NCBI RefSeq assembly: GCF_022539315.1
Contig: NC_066343.1
Coordinates: 41,471,696-41,535,695 of the forward strand
DNA from: Serinus canaria
Lineage: Eukaryota > Chordata > Aves > Passeriformes > Fringillidae
Direction of reading: 5' to 3'
DNA length: 64,000 nucleotides
Shown here: one piece after another, positions 40,801 to 52,800 of the stretch
Layout of the letters: the number at the start of each line of letters is the position of its first letter
Numbering within the stretch: position 1 is the first letter of the stretch
Program-made: the position numbers and the translations under genes
The notes under the pieces: model-generated
Told to the model about the DNA's origin: nothing
Databases searched by the model: none
The model's input: the letters and a program-made list of their open reading frames with translations, nothing else

Positions 40801-43800
40801 ATAATACACTCAACTATTAATCCCATTTTATTTTAAACATACATTTTTAAGTATCTTCTTTCTCTGCTAAGACAAGACTTCATTTGGAAACAAAGACTAA
40901 AGGTAATGAATCTATTTCCATGATGCAAAGAAAGTAACATCAATGGTTACAAGCTATTCTATACATATAAACATAGGAAATAGCACAAAAGGAGTACTGT
41001 ATTTTTTACATAGTATTACAATACCAAAACTGAGCTGATATTCAAATGCAGATTTTAAACTATTTCTGGTGTATACTGGTATATACCTTGGTCCTTTACA
41101 GGTACTGACTGTTTGAGATTTCTTTGTGCAGCAGCACTTTCTGCATTAGCCTTTAGAAATATATCTGCTACAGTAAGTAGGAACTCCATGCTTGCACAAA
41201 GGTATATCTCTTGAACAATAACATCAAGAACAGTGCCATCTCTCCCCTGTTTGTAGTTTACATCCACCATAACTTTCTTTTCAAATCCATGTTTCATTTC
41301 CACCATTCTGAAAGACAATTAGGAGGTATTTAACAAAACAATAAAAAGCCAGCCACAAATACTGAAAAACACTCAAGATTCTCATTCTGGATGCAATACA
41401 TTAACAAGACTGAATTTAAAATGCAATGCAAATAATTTTAGAACATGACCAATAAAAACATCAGCACTAATTTTTTGTAACTTTAAAACTAAGTGAAATC
41501 CCATACACTGGTAACTAAAGATGCTAGTAATTTAACAAGACAAACCATCGTATTTCCTTCTTTACATATCAAAAGTACATTTTACTGAAGTTTGTTACTA
41601 TTCACAAGACATCACCTCAGTTTTACTTAGAACATCATTAAAGTGGAAAGTGAAATTGCTCTCTATGCACATTTATTAAATTTATATTTAAAGTTCAATT
41701 TATTCCATTTTTTGTATCTAGCACTGGTCTCTCACAAAGATATGTGGAACAAAAGGCAGGTGAAACACATGCATGCACAGTAATAAGTACTTTAAGAATC
41801 CCTACACTAAGACGACTGTGGTTTTAGCAGGATACTAATGAAATGTAAACCTTATGAACTCTTTGTCTAACTCCAATAAATAATAAATTATGTAAAATTA
41901 CAGACCTTGGTGTAGCCTTCTGGATGGACTGTCTTTTATCATCTAATGTACAGTTTGCCAGTTTGACTGAAGCATTCATTGAACCATCTGATAACATTTT
42001 CAGAGCAGCTGACATGAGAACTAATTTAAACTCTGCAAGCTTCAAAAGATCATCTCTCTGATCCAAACTGTTAACCTGTTTAAATGAAACATTTGTAGAT
42101 TTCATTATGGGTAGCAAAAAATAATATATAGGTGTGATATACAGTTTTACTCTAACTGATGACATTTTCAAAAATAATAAATTAAATAAACCCACTAATA
42201 ATTCAAAAGACAACCACAAACAACTACATACAAGACAAATTTTTCAAAAAGCAAAGCTTTGCCCTTCTATCATCTTTCTAAAGCAAGTTAACATAAGCGA
42301 GAGACCTAACTTTATAATATATTACAAACTTTTAGTCAGAAATTTAGTGACAAGTTTTGTAAGTTTAAACCAAGATGAATATGAAAGTATTGCTATTGAC
42401 AAATTTAAGAATCTTTCTCTACCATTTTGTGTGTCCATGTACCCATCTCTACATGTAACTAATTAATATATTTCATTCCTCTGCATATTTTTCTTCCCAA
42501 AGTATATTTTAAATTAATATAAATTTTCATGTTTTTAGTCAGATGACAGAAGATGCCATGTATTATCAGCTACCACTAATTATTCTGTTTCCTGTAATAT
42601 CTGCCAAGCGATTTACATAAAATAGCTATTCTCTCATTTCCGTCACATTTGTTATTATTGCTAGAACACACTCTCTCTATCATAAATTAAGTTATTCTTG
42701 CTCAGAATTTCCAGGACTCTAGGCAATCCTAAAGCTGTTGATTACTCTTTGTAACCAAAATTATACTCACCTGTTTCAAATTTGGACTATACAACACTAA
42801 AGTCAGAGAGTCAAATCTGAAGTCCAGTTTTAGTGTTGTTTTTATTTTCATAGGTGAATGCAATTCCACCACAGCTGATGTCACAACAGTTACACCTTTC
42901 AGGAATCAGAAAAATGGTTATTATTAAGAAAACTACCTGACTGAAATAAGGAAAAAAACAAACCAAAATATTCTCGCTTACAACCATAAGGACAGCAACT
43001 TAGCTTTTTTTCCACATGTAAATCCACCCACACTTAGCATATGTTTATCATACTTTATGTAAATACTTTTGGCAAAATCACACATTTGAGAATATAAAAC
43101 ACACCCCATACATATTCTACATGAGATTTTTACCATCTTTAAAACTCAAAAGTACAGCTTCTGGTTAATATTACACAGTACTGTGTCCAAGAGTGCTGCA
43201 AAGAATACAAATTTACTGTCCTCCTCATTTGTTCATCTGCCACATTGTTGCTGACTTTCAGATGTAATAAAGGAATTTAACAAAAGATGGTTTTCTTAAC
43301 TTTACTTGCTTGTATTTTTACGGTGTCCTGAGTTGATGGGCAGTGACATGTATCAAATAGGAACAACTTTCAGGGGTGTCATCATTACAACAAACAGATC
43401 TAAATCAGGACAACAAGGAAACCACCATATAAAGGAAAGAGAGTAAAATGGTAGCTTTCCAAAGTTGTGATGTTAACAAATGCAGTCAACAGATGTTTAA
43501 GTGCTGCCTTGCATTATGGCTGAGAAAACAAGACCCTTACATTACATGTCATGCTCCAAAACTCACTACAGTGGCTCACTTGCTTCATTCATTATTATTA
43601 CTGTCAGATGTAGCCCAAACCACAATGTCAAGATTATAGGTCCAGTGGCAGCTGGAGCAGCTAAGGAGGCATTTAGTGACAGCAGCAACAACAGCAGCAG
43701 CAGTGGCTACGGTTGCAGGGCAAAATACCTCAAAGAGCCTGGCAGCGGGCTCCCAGAGACAGGGAAACCTGAGATGGGAAGGACCTGGCAGGGCCCAGGA

Positions 43801-46800
43801 GCTCTTAGTAAAGCCTACATGGTGAGGGCCTTGCCAGAGCAACCGAGGGAGATTTAAACTACTCCAGGGAGCATAAGAACTTGGAGCACCAATGAAAATG
43901 CAGGCAAACAGGACATGGCACATCAGAAGGATGTGGCACAGCATTTGCTGCAGCAGTTCATGCAGGCAGGCCATGTAGGAGGAAAGGGTGACCCTCCCCA
44001 GCTCCTGAGGAGAGCTCACCTGGTGGTTTTCACCTACCCCATGACAAAAGACATGTGATCTCCGTAAGAGAACAGCGATCTCCATAAAGCCAAAAGCCAT
44101 TGCTAGTAGCACAGCAACCCAGACCGAGCTTCTCAGAAGCATGCACCTGCTCCAGTCTGCAGCTGCAGGGAATGTTTGAGCTTGGCATTAGCACCAGAGG
44201 GCAGAAGAGACTACACTTGTGTGCAGTGGGACCAGGTGGATAATGTACTGAGCCTGGTGGCTGAGCTTAGAGAAGAAGTGGAGAGGCTGAAGAGTATCAA
44301 GGTGTCTGACAGAAAGAGAGACTAGTAAAAATTCCTGAGAGAAATGCAGGAGGTGGAAGCTCAGCACAGTCAGAGGAACTCCAACACTCTTGTCGTCAGA
44401 CAGAATGAGGGGACCTAAAAGACAAGGGGGAAATGGAAACAGGTGCCTGCTGGGGGCAACAGGAGAATCATCTCCTTTGCCTTCACAGGTAACCTCAGGA
44501 AATAGGTATGAGGCTCCAGAATCTGAGGGTGAAGCAAATGATAGTGAAGGCGAAGGTCTACCTGGAGAGTTGCCAGAGCAAGTCAGTCAACCAAATGCAT
44601 CACAATTTCAGGTTAGGAAAGAGAGAAAGAAAAGTAATTGTTGCAACTCTCTTCTGAGGGGAACTGAGAGCCCTGCATGCCAGCTGGACCCATCCCACAG
44701 GTCTGCTACCTTCCTGGGGCTCAGGTTAAGAGGTACGACTAAGACACAGGATCTTGGACGCAAGTTGTGTTCTCTTCTGTTCTGTCAAGAAAATCACGCA
44801 CATGAACACCTTGGTAATGCAATTATATGTTACCATCAGAATTTTGGTTTCGCTCATCATGGGTCAGGCTACAGAACACTGAGCCTGCTGGAACCAAACA
44901 GGGTCCTCCTGTCTCAAAGGGAAAAAAGAACTTCAGCTCAGGAATTAGCAGGGCTTATTGAGAGAGCTTTAAACGAGATTTGAAGAGGAATGACTGCCAG
45001 GCTTGACAGAGATAAGGTGTAGAACGGCGAGAACTACAGTGACCACTTAAACAGCAAAAGGAGGCTTAAGAGAGAATACATTCAGTGAGTATAAGCATCC
45101 GAAGATGTAACCACAACACAGACTAGGGGTCTTCTCTTTGCACAATCAAATACTTCTATAATGTGCCTATACACCAATGCACACAGCATGGAAAACAAAC
45201 AGAAGAGAAACAAGAAGTGCAGTCAAAGGACAGACCTAATTGCTATTATAGAGATGTGGTGGGATAGCTCACACGACTGGAATGTTGCCATGAAGGGCTA
45301 TATTCTGTTTAGGAGAAACTTTCTATGTGAGGAAACACCCAGAATGTATCAAGCTCTGTCTTGCAGTGGATGATGAGCAAGTCAAAAGCTTATGGGTCAG
45401 GATAAAAGGGCACACCAACAGGGATGACACTGTCGTGGGTGTTTGCTACAGGGCACCCAAGCAGGAGAAGAAGTGGATGAGGCCTTTGACATGCAGCACA
45501 AAGCAGCCTCAGAAACACAAACTCTGGTTCGACTTTAACTACCCTGACATCTGCTGCAGAGCCATCACTCTGAAGCACGAACGGCCCAGCAGGTTCCTCA
45601 AAAGCATTGCTCACAGCTCCCTGTCATGGATAGTGGAGGCTCCCACAAGGAATGTTGTAGTTGTTTGACCTCACACTAACCAGCAGGGAAGGCCTTGTGG
45701 GGGATGTGAAGGTTGGGGGCAGCCTTGGCTGGGTAGTTATCCTGAGATTGTGGAGCTCCATATTGGGTGAGGAATGAACAAGGCAGCAAGATTGCAACCA
45801 TGGACTTCAGGAGAAAGAACTTCAGCCACTTCAGGGAATTCTCTTGGAAGAATCTGTGGGAACAGGCCCAGCAGGGAAGAGGAGTTGACATTCAAGAATC
45901 ACTTCCTCCAGGCTCAAGAACTGGCATCCCAATGCAGGCCAGTGAGCAAGAAATCAGACGAAGGGGCAAGAGACCTCCACTTGAATTAAGAGCTTCTGCC
46001 ACTACTCACACATAAGCAGGAAATACACAGGAGATGTAAGTGGGGTGAAGCTACTTGGAATGCATATAGAGGGGTAGTCAGGCTAAGTTGAGACAATGAA
46101 GCCCAAGGGCCATCAGGAATTAGATCTGGCCTAGGATGTCAAGAACAACAAGAAGGGCTTCTCCAATAAGACAAGTAAAACTAAGAATAACATGGGACCA
46201 TTGTTAAATGGAGGAGGGACAGTGGTAAGAGCAAGCAAAAGAATTAATGAATGCCTTCTTTACATCAGTCTTCACTGACCAGACCAGCCCTCAGGAATCT
46301 CTGACCCAGAGGCCTGAGTAAAGGAATACTGAAAGAAACATTTTCCCTTGGTCAGGCAGAACTGGGTTAGAGAACACCTGTGCAACCATGACATCCACAA
46401 GACCGCAGGCCCCATTTACGAATACTGAGAGAGCTGACTGCACACATTCATCTTTGAAAGGCTGTGGTGATTAGGAATGATGCCTGAGGACTGGAAGGAA
46501 CCAAATGTCATCTCAGTCTTCAAATAGGGCAATGAAGGAGAACCCACGGAACTACCAGCCAGACAGCCTCACTTCAATCCCTGCAAAGGTGATGGAGTGC
46601 TTCACTCTGGAGGTCATCTCTTCTGTGCCCATGAAAGACAAAAAGGTGGTCAGGAGTAGTCAGCATGGATTCACCTAAGGGGAATCATGCTTGACCAACA
46701 TGATGTCTTCTATAATGAAAATAACTACCTGGATGGATGAGGTAAGAGCAGTGGTTATTATCTACCTTAACTCCAACAAGGCTTTAAATAATGCTTCTCA

Positions 46801-49800
46801 CAACATCCTCACTGGCAAACTTGCAAGTATTGCCTGGATCAATGGATGTTGAGGTGGAGAGGGCAGAAAGTTATGGACAGGAAGTTCCAAACAGAACTTC
46901 TTTACTGTGCGGATTACCACACACTGGCATAGATTGCCCAAAGAGGTTGTGAAGTCTCCCTCCCTGGAGATATTTACAAACTGCCTGTACACAATCCCAT
47001 GCCATGTGCTCTGGGATGACCCTGGGTGAGCAAGGGGTTGGACCAGATGATCTGCTGTGGTCTCTTCCAACATGACCCATTTTGTGATTCTGTGAGATCC
47101 TCTAGACTGATTTTGCCCCCTGATTATTACCAACTTCTATTTGTACAGTTGACAATTAGGAGGTTGAGGAAAAAAGTCCTACAGCAATTAGAAAGGACTT
47201 CAGGATGACTGGCTGAAGGCACAGAAGCATAAGGTGGTGTTTTCCTTGATCCCATCAGTAGCAGGGAAGAATGCTGAAATGAACAGGAGAACCCACCTGA
47301 TGAACACAATGCTTGAAGGCTGGTGACATCAGTGGAATTTTCTTTTTTTGACCATGAGGCAATTGATGTAATTCCAGGACTGCTGGGGACAGATGAGGCT
47401 CATTTGTCTCAAAGGGGTAAAACAATTCTTGCCCATGAGTTGGCATGAGTTAAGAGGGCTTTAAACTAGGTTTGCAGGGGGGTGGGAAGAAGACCAGGCT
47501 CACTTAAGATGAGCCTGGGGGGTAGGATGCCAGGGTTAGGAGTAAAATCAGTAGCCCAGCTGAAGTGCAACTACACCAATGCACACGGTATGGGTAACAA
47601 ACAGGAGGAGCTGGAGGCCACTGTGCAGCAGGAAAGCAATGACAGAAATGTGGTGGGCTGAGCAGAGGGCTGCACTGGATGCTCTTCAGAAGGGACAGGC
47701 AAGGAAGGAGAGGTGGTGGGGTGCCTCTGTACATTAGGAAGTGTTTTGACTGTACAGAGCTCAAGGCTAGCGATGAGAAGGTTGAGTGCCTATGGGTGAC
47801 AATTGGGGGAAGGCCGAAAAGGCAGATATCCTGGTGGGAGTCTGTTATAGACCACCCAGCCAGGATGAGGAGGTGAATGAGCTATTCTATGATGTGATGG
47901 TGGTATTTCATGATTGTCAGCCCTTGTTCTTGTAGGTGATTTTAACCTGCCAGATGTCTGCAAGAAATTCAACACCAGAGAGGAGGCTGGGAAGTGAGCC
48001 TACCAGGGGAGCTACCCTGCTGGATCTGCTGCTTACAAACAGAGAATGGCTGGTGGGAGACGCTGTGGTTGAAGGCATCTTGAGCACAGCAACCATGACA
48101 CAAGAGTTTTCAGTACTCAGGGGTGTCAACGATATCTTGGACTTCTGGAGGGCAAACTTTCAGGACACTGGTTCAGACAGTCCCTTGGCAATAAGCCTTT
48201 AAAACCAAAGGATTCCACAAAGTCTAGATGTACTTTAAGAATGAAATCTTATAGGCACAGGACCAGACTGTCTATATGTGCTGGCCTGGCTGAATAGGGC
48301 CAGCTCTACTCAGGGGGAAAAACAAGAGTTTATGACTTCTGGAAGAAGAAGCAGGCAACTGGAAGAAAAGCACAAGGATGCTATTAAGTCACACAGAGAG
48401 AAAATTAGCAAGGTTAAAATTCAGCTAGATCTCAATCTGACCATTGCTGTGAAGGAAAATAAATATATAAAAATGTATTTATATACATTTATATGAAAAT
48501 GTTTTTATAAATACATTAAAAACAAAGAGCAGGCAAAGGAATAATCTCCAGCCTACACTAGATGTGGAGGAGTACCCTGCCATAAGGATGAGGAAAGTTC
48601 TGAGGTACTTCATGCCTTCTTCACCTCAGTTTTTAAGAATGAAAATGGTTATTCTCTGGGAAACTGGCCTGTGCTGGTAAGACAGGATCAGAGAGTAGAA
48701 GAAACCTGCTGCAATGCATAAGGAAGTAATTAGTGACTGCTGTGCCACCTATGTGTTCACAATTCTATAGGACCAGACAGGATTCAACCGAGGGTGATGA
48801 TGGAGGTGGCAGAGGGGCTCACCAAGGCACTCTCCATCATTTATCATCAGTCCTGGTTAACTGGAGAGGTCTCAGATGAGTGGAGAGTGGCCAACGTGAT
48901 GCCCATCTACAAAAGAAAGATCCAGAACCACAAGCCTGTCAGCCTGGCCTTGGTGCTGGGGAAGGTTATGGAGAGTGTGATCACATGGCACAAACTGAAC
49001 AATTAAGGGATCAGGTCCAGGTCCAGAATGGTTTCGGAATGGGTTCAGGAAAGGACCTGTCCTGCTTGATCAACCTGATCTCCCTTTTCAACCAGATGAC
49101 TCATCTAGTTTGAGAGAGAAAGGCTGTGGATGTTAGCTACCTGTACATTAGTGAAGTCTTCAATACTTTCTCCCACAGCATACTCCTGGAGAAGCTAGCA
49201 GGCCAGAGCTTGGGCAGGTAAACTCTTTGCTGGGTTAAAAACTGGCTGGACGTAGAGAGTGACAGTGAATGGAATTACATCCGGTTGGCAGACAGTCACC
49301 AGTGGTGTTCTCCAGAGCTCAATATTGGGACCAGTTCTGTTTAACAACTTAATATTAAGGATTTGGATAAGTGGTTCTCAGTCAGTTCACAGATGACACC
49401 AAGCTGGGCAGGAGTTTTGATATGCTGGAAGGTTGGAAGGCTCTGCAGAGGGGTCTGGACAGGCTGGATAATGGGCTGAGCCCAATAGTATGAGGTATAA
49501 GAAGGTGAAGTGCCAAATCCTGCTCTTGGATCACAACAACCCCAGGCAGTGCTACAGGCTGAGGACCGAGTGTCTGGAAAGCTGCTCAGCAGAAAAGGAC
49601 TTGAGAGTGCTAGTCACTAGTGTCTGAACATGAGCTAGCTGTGCCCAGGTGGCCAATGTCATCGTGGTCTGTATCAGGAACAGTGTGGCCAGCAAGACCA
49701 GGACAACAATTGCCTGCCTCTACTCAGCCCGTACTGAAAGTGAGGCCACACTTAAAATCCTGTTTCCAGTTCTGGGCCCCTCACAAAACGAAGACATTGA

Positions 49801-52800
49801 GGTCCTGAAACACGTCCAGAGAAGGACTGTGGAACTGCCAACAGTCCGGAACACAAGCTATACGAGGAGTGGCTGAAGGAGATGGGGGTGTTCGGGCTAG
49901 AGAAAAGGAAGCTCAGAGGGACCCTACTGGTTCCCACAACTACTTGAAAGGTTGTAGCAAGATGGGCAGCTGGTCTCTTTTCACAGACACCTAGTGAGTG
50001 ACAGGGCAAGATGATACGGCCTCAAGCTGAGACAGGGGAGGTTCATGCTGGACATCAGTAAGAACTTCTACTCAGGAAGGTGGTGGAGTAACCATCCCTA
50101 GAAGTATTCAAGAAGACCTGGACGTGGCACTTAGTCCTGTGGTTCAGTTGACATGGTGGTGTTTGGTCAAAGGTTGCTTTTGATGGTCTTGGAGGTCATT
50201 TGCAGCCTTAATTATTTTGTGATTCTGCAGTACTGGTATACACAGATGAATCTGACATCCATTTTTAAATGCAATTCCAACAGAAGCCATATACCAACAA
50301 TAATACCTAAAAATGCCAGAAGATGTAATTTTAGAAAATATTACCTGCAGAGTGCTGAGAAGTACCATGCATTTCACTAGTATGACTAGCTGATGCTTTT
50401 GATTCTGGCAAAGCTGTTGATGCACTGGAGCTTTCACCTGCATTTTCATTTAGTGTCCTCAGTATTGTGGTAATATCTTCCTGACTGAGAATGAGCTTTA
50501 AAAAAGATTGCAATGGAAATCAGAACAACTCTGTTTGCTTAATTTCTGGTAACTAAAATCTGGGCTTACAGGTAAACAGATAAATCAAATTAAACTCATC
50601 TGAGTCTCTGTTTAGGATGCTAAAATTTTTCTGAAATTCATACAACTCCTTACAGTATTTTCTAGAAATCAGAAATCATTCACACATTATTTTGTTTTCA
50701 TCTACAAACCTTCCCTACCAAACTGCAATTTAGAAACTGGAATGTCATAACACGTACACATACAGTTTGACTTACAGTTGACTAAAATTTTTATCTTCAT
50801 TTAGTCACAAGGCACCTTACAGTAATACTTACGAGCCCTATTTCAAAATCTGGCAAATTGCTTTTCCTCACACACTTCACAACATTTCTATTTTTAATGT
50901 TAAATTTAAATTATGTTTTGTTAAAATTTCAATTTACTTTTTTTTTTAATGTTAAAATTTAATCATGCTAGGATGAATCCCATTTGGTCCCACAGATCTG
51001 TGAGTGCCTATGTGGCACAGCAGGTCATTAATAACTATTCAGGTTTGTCATAGGTACAAATTCAGCACTGCTGTTGAACAAAACTCAAACTTTTCCAATA
51101 TTTTACTGGAACACACTGATAGATAAAAGGCAAGAAAAGAATAAGCATTTTTAACTAGCAACAGTAATTCATAGTACAAAGTCTGCCTGGAGTATCACAG
51201 ATGAAATAAAGACCTTAAATTAGAACCAAAATCCATTAACTTCCTTCTCCCCTGTAAAACAACAAAAGCTGTTCTATCTTTAAGTCTTGAAATCAAACAA
51301 TACTTTAACTACTGAGCTTGGACTTTTATAGAGAAAAATTAATCTGTTTTCCAGAAATATTTTAACAGTTGCTTTCAGAAACAAGTGCTTACATTCATAG
51401 GCTTGAGTCGGCCAGATATTTCAATATCAGGAACTTCATTATACCACGCAGCAGCTAAATTTCGTTCAACAGCTACTTCCAGATTGACTGGCTGCAGCAA
51501 CTGTACTTCAGTTTGCAAAGAATCTTGCTCATAGTAAGATCTGTGAAAAGAAGCAAAATACTCCCAGCTTTCACATATTTCACATTCTAAAAAACACACT
51601 TCTGTCTTTTTCTCATCCTTTTAAATAATGCTATAAAACTGCCTTTATACTACTCCACATAGCTCTAGCTGAAGCCTTACTCCACCAAGTAGACCTCCTT
51701 CCTTTTTGTAGGGAGGAGGTATCAGGCACAAACCAGGCATGCAACAGACAAACTCTTGCAAGTCAGGACCTCTTATCTGCTCTCCAGCGGAGAGCAATTC
51801 TGTCTTTCTTCCATACTCTTCAACTGTGTTTGAAAAGTCCCTTCCATTCCATCTCCCTCCATGAACCCCCTGCACAAAGGACCATTTTTAAACAGTTCTT
51901 AATGGCTGTTTAACTGAGGACCTTTGCTGCTATGCATAGCTTGAAAATCCCATCAAAACAGTCTAATACAAATAGCCTGTCCCAAATTAATGAATAATAC
52001 AAACAGCCTGTTCCAAATTAATGAATAATGCATAACTCTATAGTACTACACAATTTATCCTGAACGAACACGTGCTTCTATTTAAAGATGTGCAGATTGC
52101 TCCTTTTCCTAAACCATACATTTTCATTGCTTTAAAAAAATATTCATTTGTTGTTATATTCCAAAAGAATACTGTCAGTCACCAACCATTAACTAATTAT
52201 TTAACTACTCCTTGAAGCTCTCTAATGGAAGAATCCCAAAAGGATTAAATTAATTCTAACAATATTGACATTACATTACCTGTATAACTTCAGTTCACTC
52301 AATTTCACCGTCATAGAGTCAATAACAGGTGGAAGACTACACCGTGCTTTTGTTTTAGCAATAAAGAATTGGTTCTTCACAGTGATTAGACCAAGATCAG
52401 CCACCAGGACATTTGCAGACATTGCTGACTGTGGAATTATCACAACAGGTGCCTTGATATTGATATCCAGCGCCAAACGGGAACTACGCTCTGCTAACCC
52501 TTTTACACCTGTAGCTGCTTTCTCTGCTGTTCGAACAGTTGCCTCAGTAAAAGCTTCCTTAGCAGCTTGAAAGTTATTTATAAAAGCCTAGGAAAGGAAT
52601 ACAGACATCAGGAATTCATTATTAAGAATTACAGTACTTCAAAAACACTATGAATCATATCTATTTAAACAGCAAACCATCCTAAAATGGTTTTATTTTT
52701 GATATACATTTTGTCCAAATTCTTTAATAGGATAATCATTCCTCAAGTATGATAAATTACGCATATATAAAAATAAATTTCTACACCAAATATTTGGAAA

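Larger units (their letters stand above)
43620..47096 (+). mobile_element. CR1 LINE copy 1, nearly full length but internally deleted
   Basis: From the left: a GC-rich 5' region with CAG repeats (43,620-44,390); an ORF1-derived stretch (44,390-44,983) with remnants of the SGNH-type esterase, SLLRGTE near its middle and [20 protein letters not shown] at its end; then ORF2 starting near 45,160 with the endonuclease start ([32 protein letters not shown]) and a reverse transcriptase portion to about 46,800. It then jumps to the CR1 3' tail (46,860-47,096) ending gattctgtga, so the rest of the polymerase is deleted. Multiple stops and frameshifts make it dead. The 5' limit is approximate. It is antisense to VPS13A. 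Confidence 0.85.
42896..50344 (-). other. VPS13A: Intron E13-E14, filled by two CR1 elements
   Basis: This is the largest intron in the window at 7.4 kb. About 6.6 kb of it is CR1 sequence in the plus orientation, in two abutting copies. The unique parts are 42,896-43,600 and the last ~120 bases before E13. Confidence 0.85.

Noticed and set aside
43585..44142. 185-codon minus-strand open frame
   Set aside because: It is the antisense of the GC-rich 5' part of CR1 copy 1 and has no protein family features.
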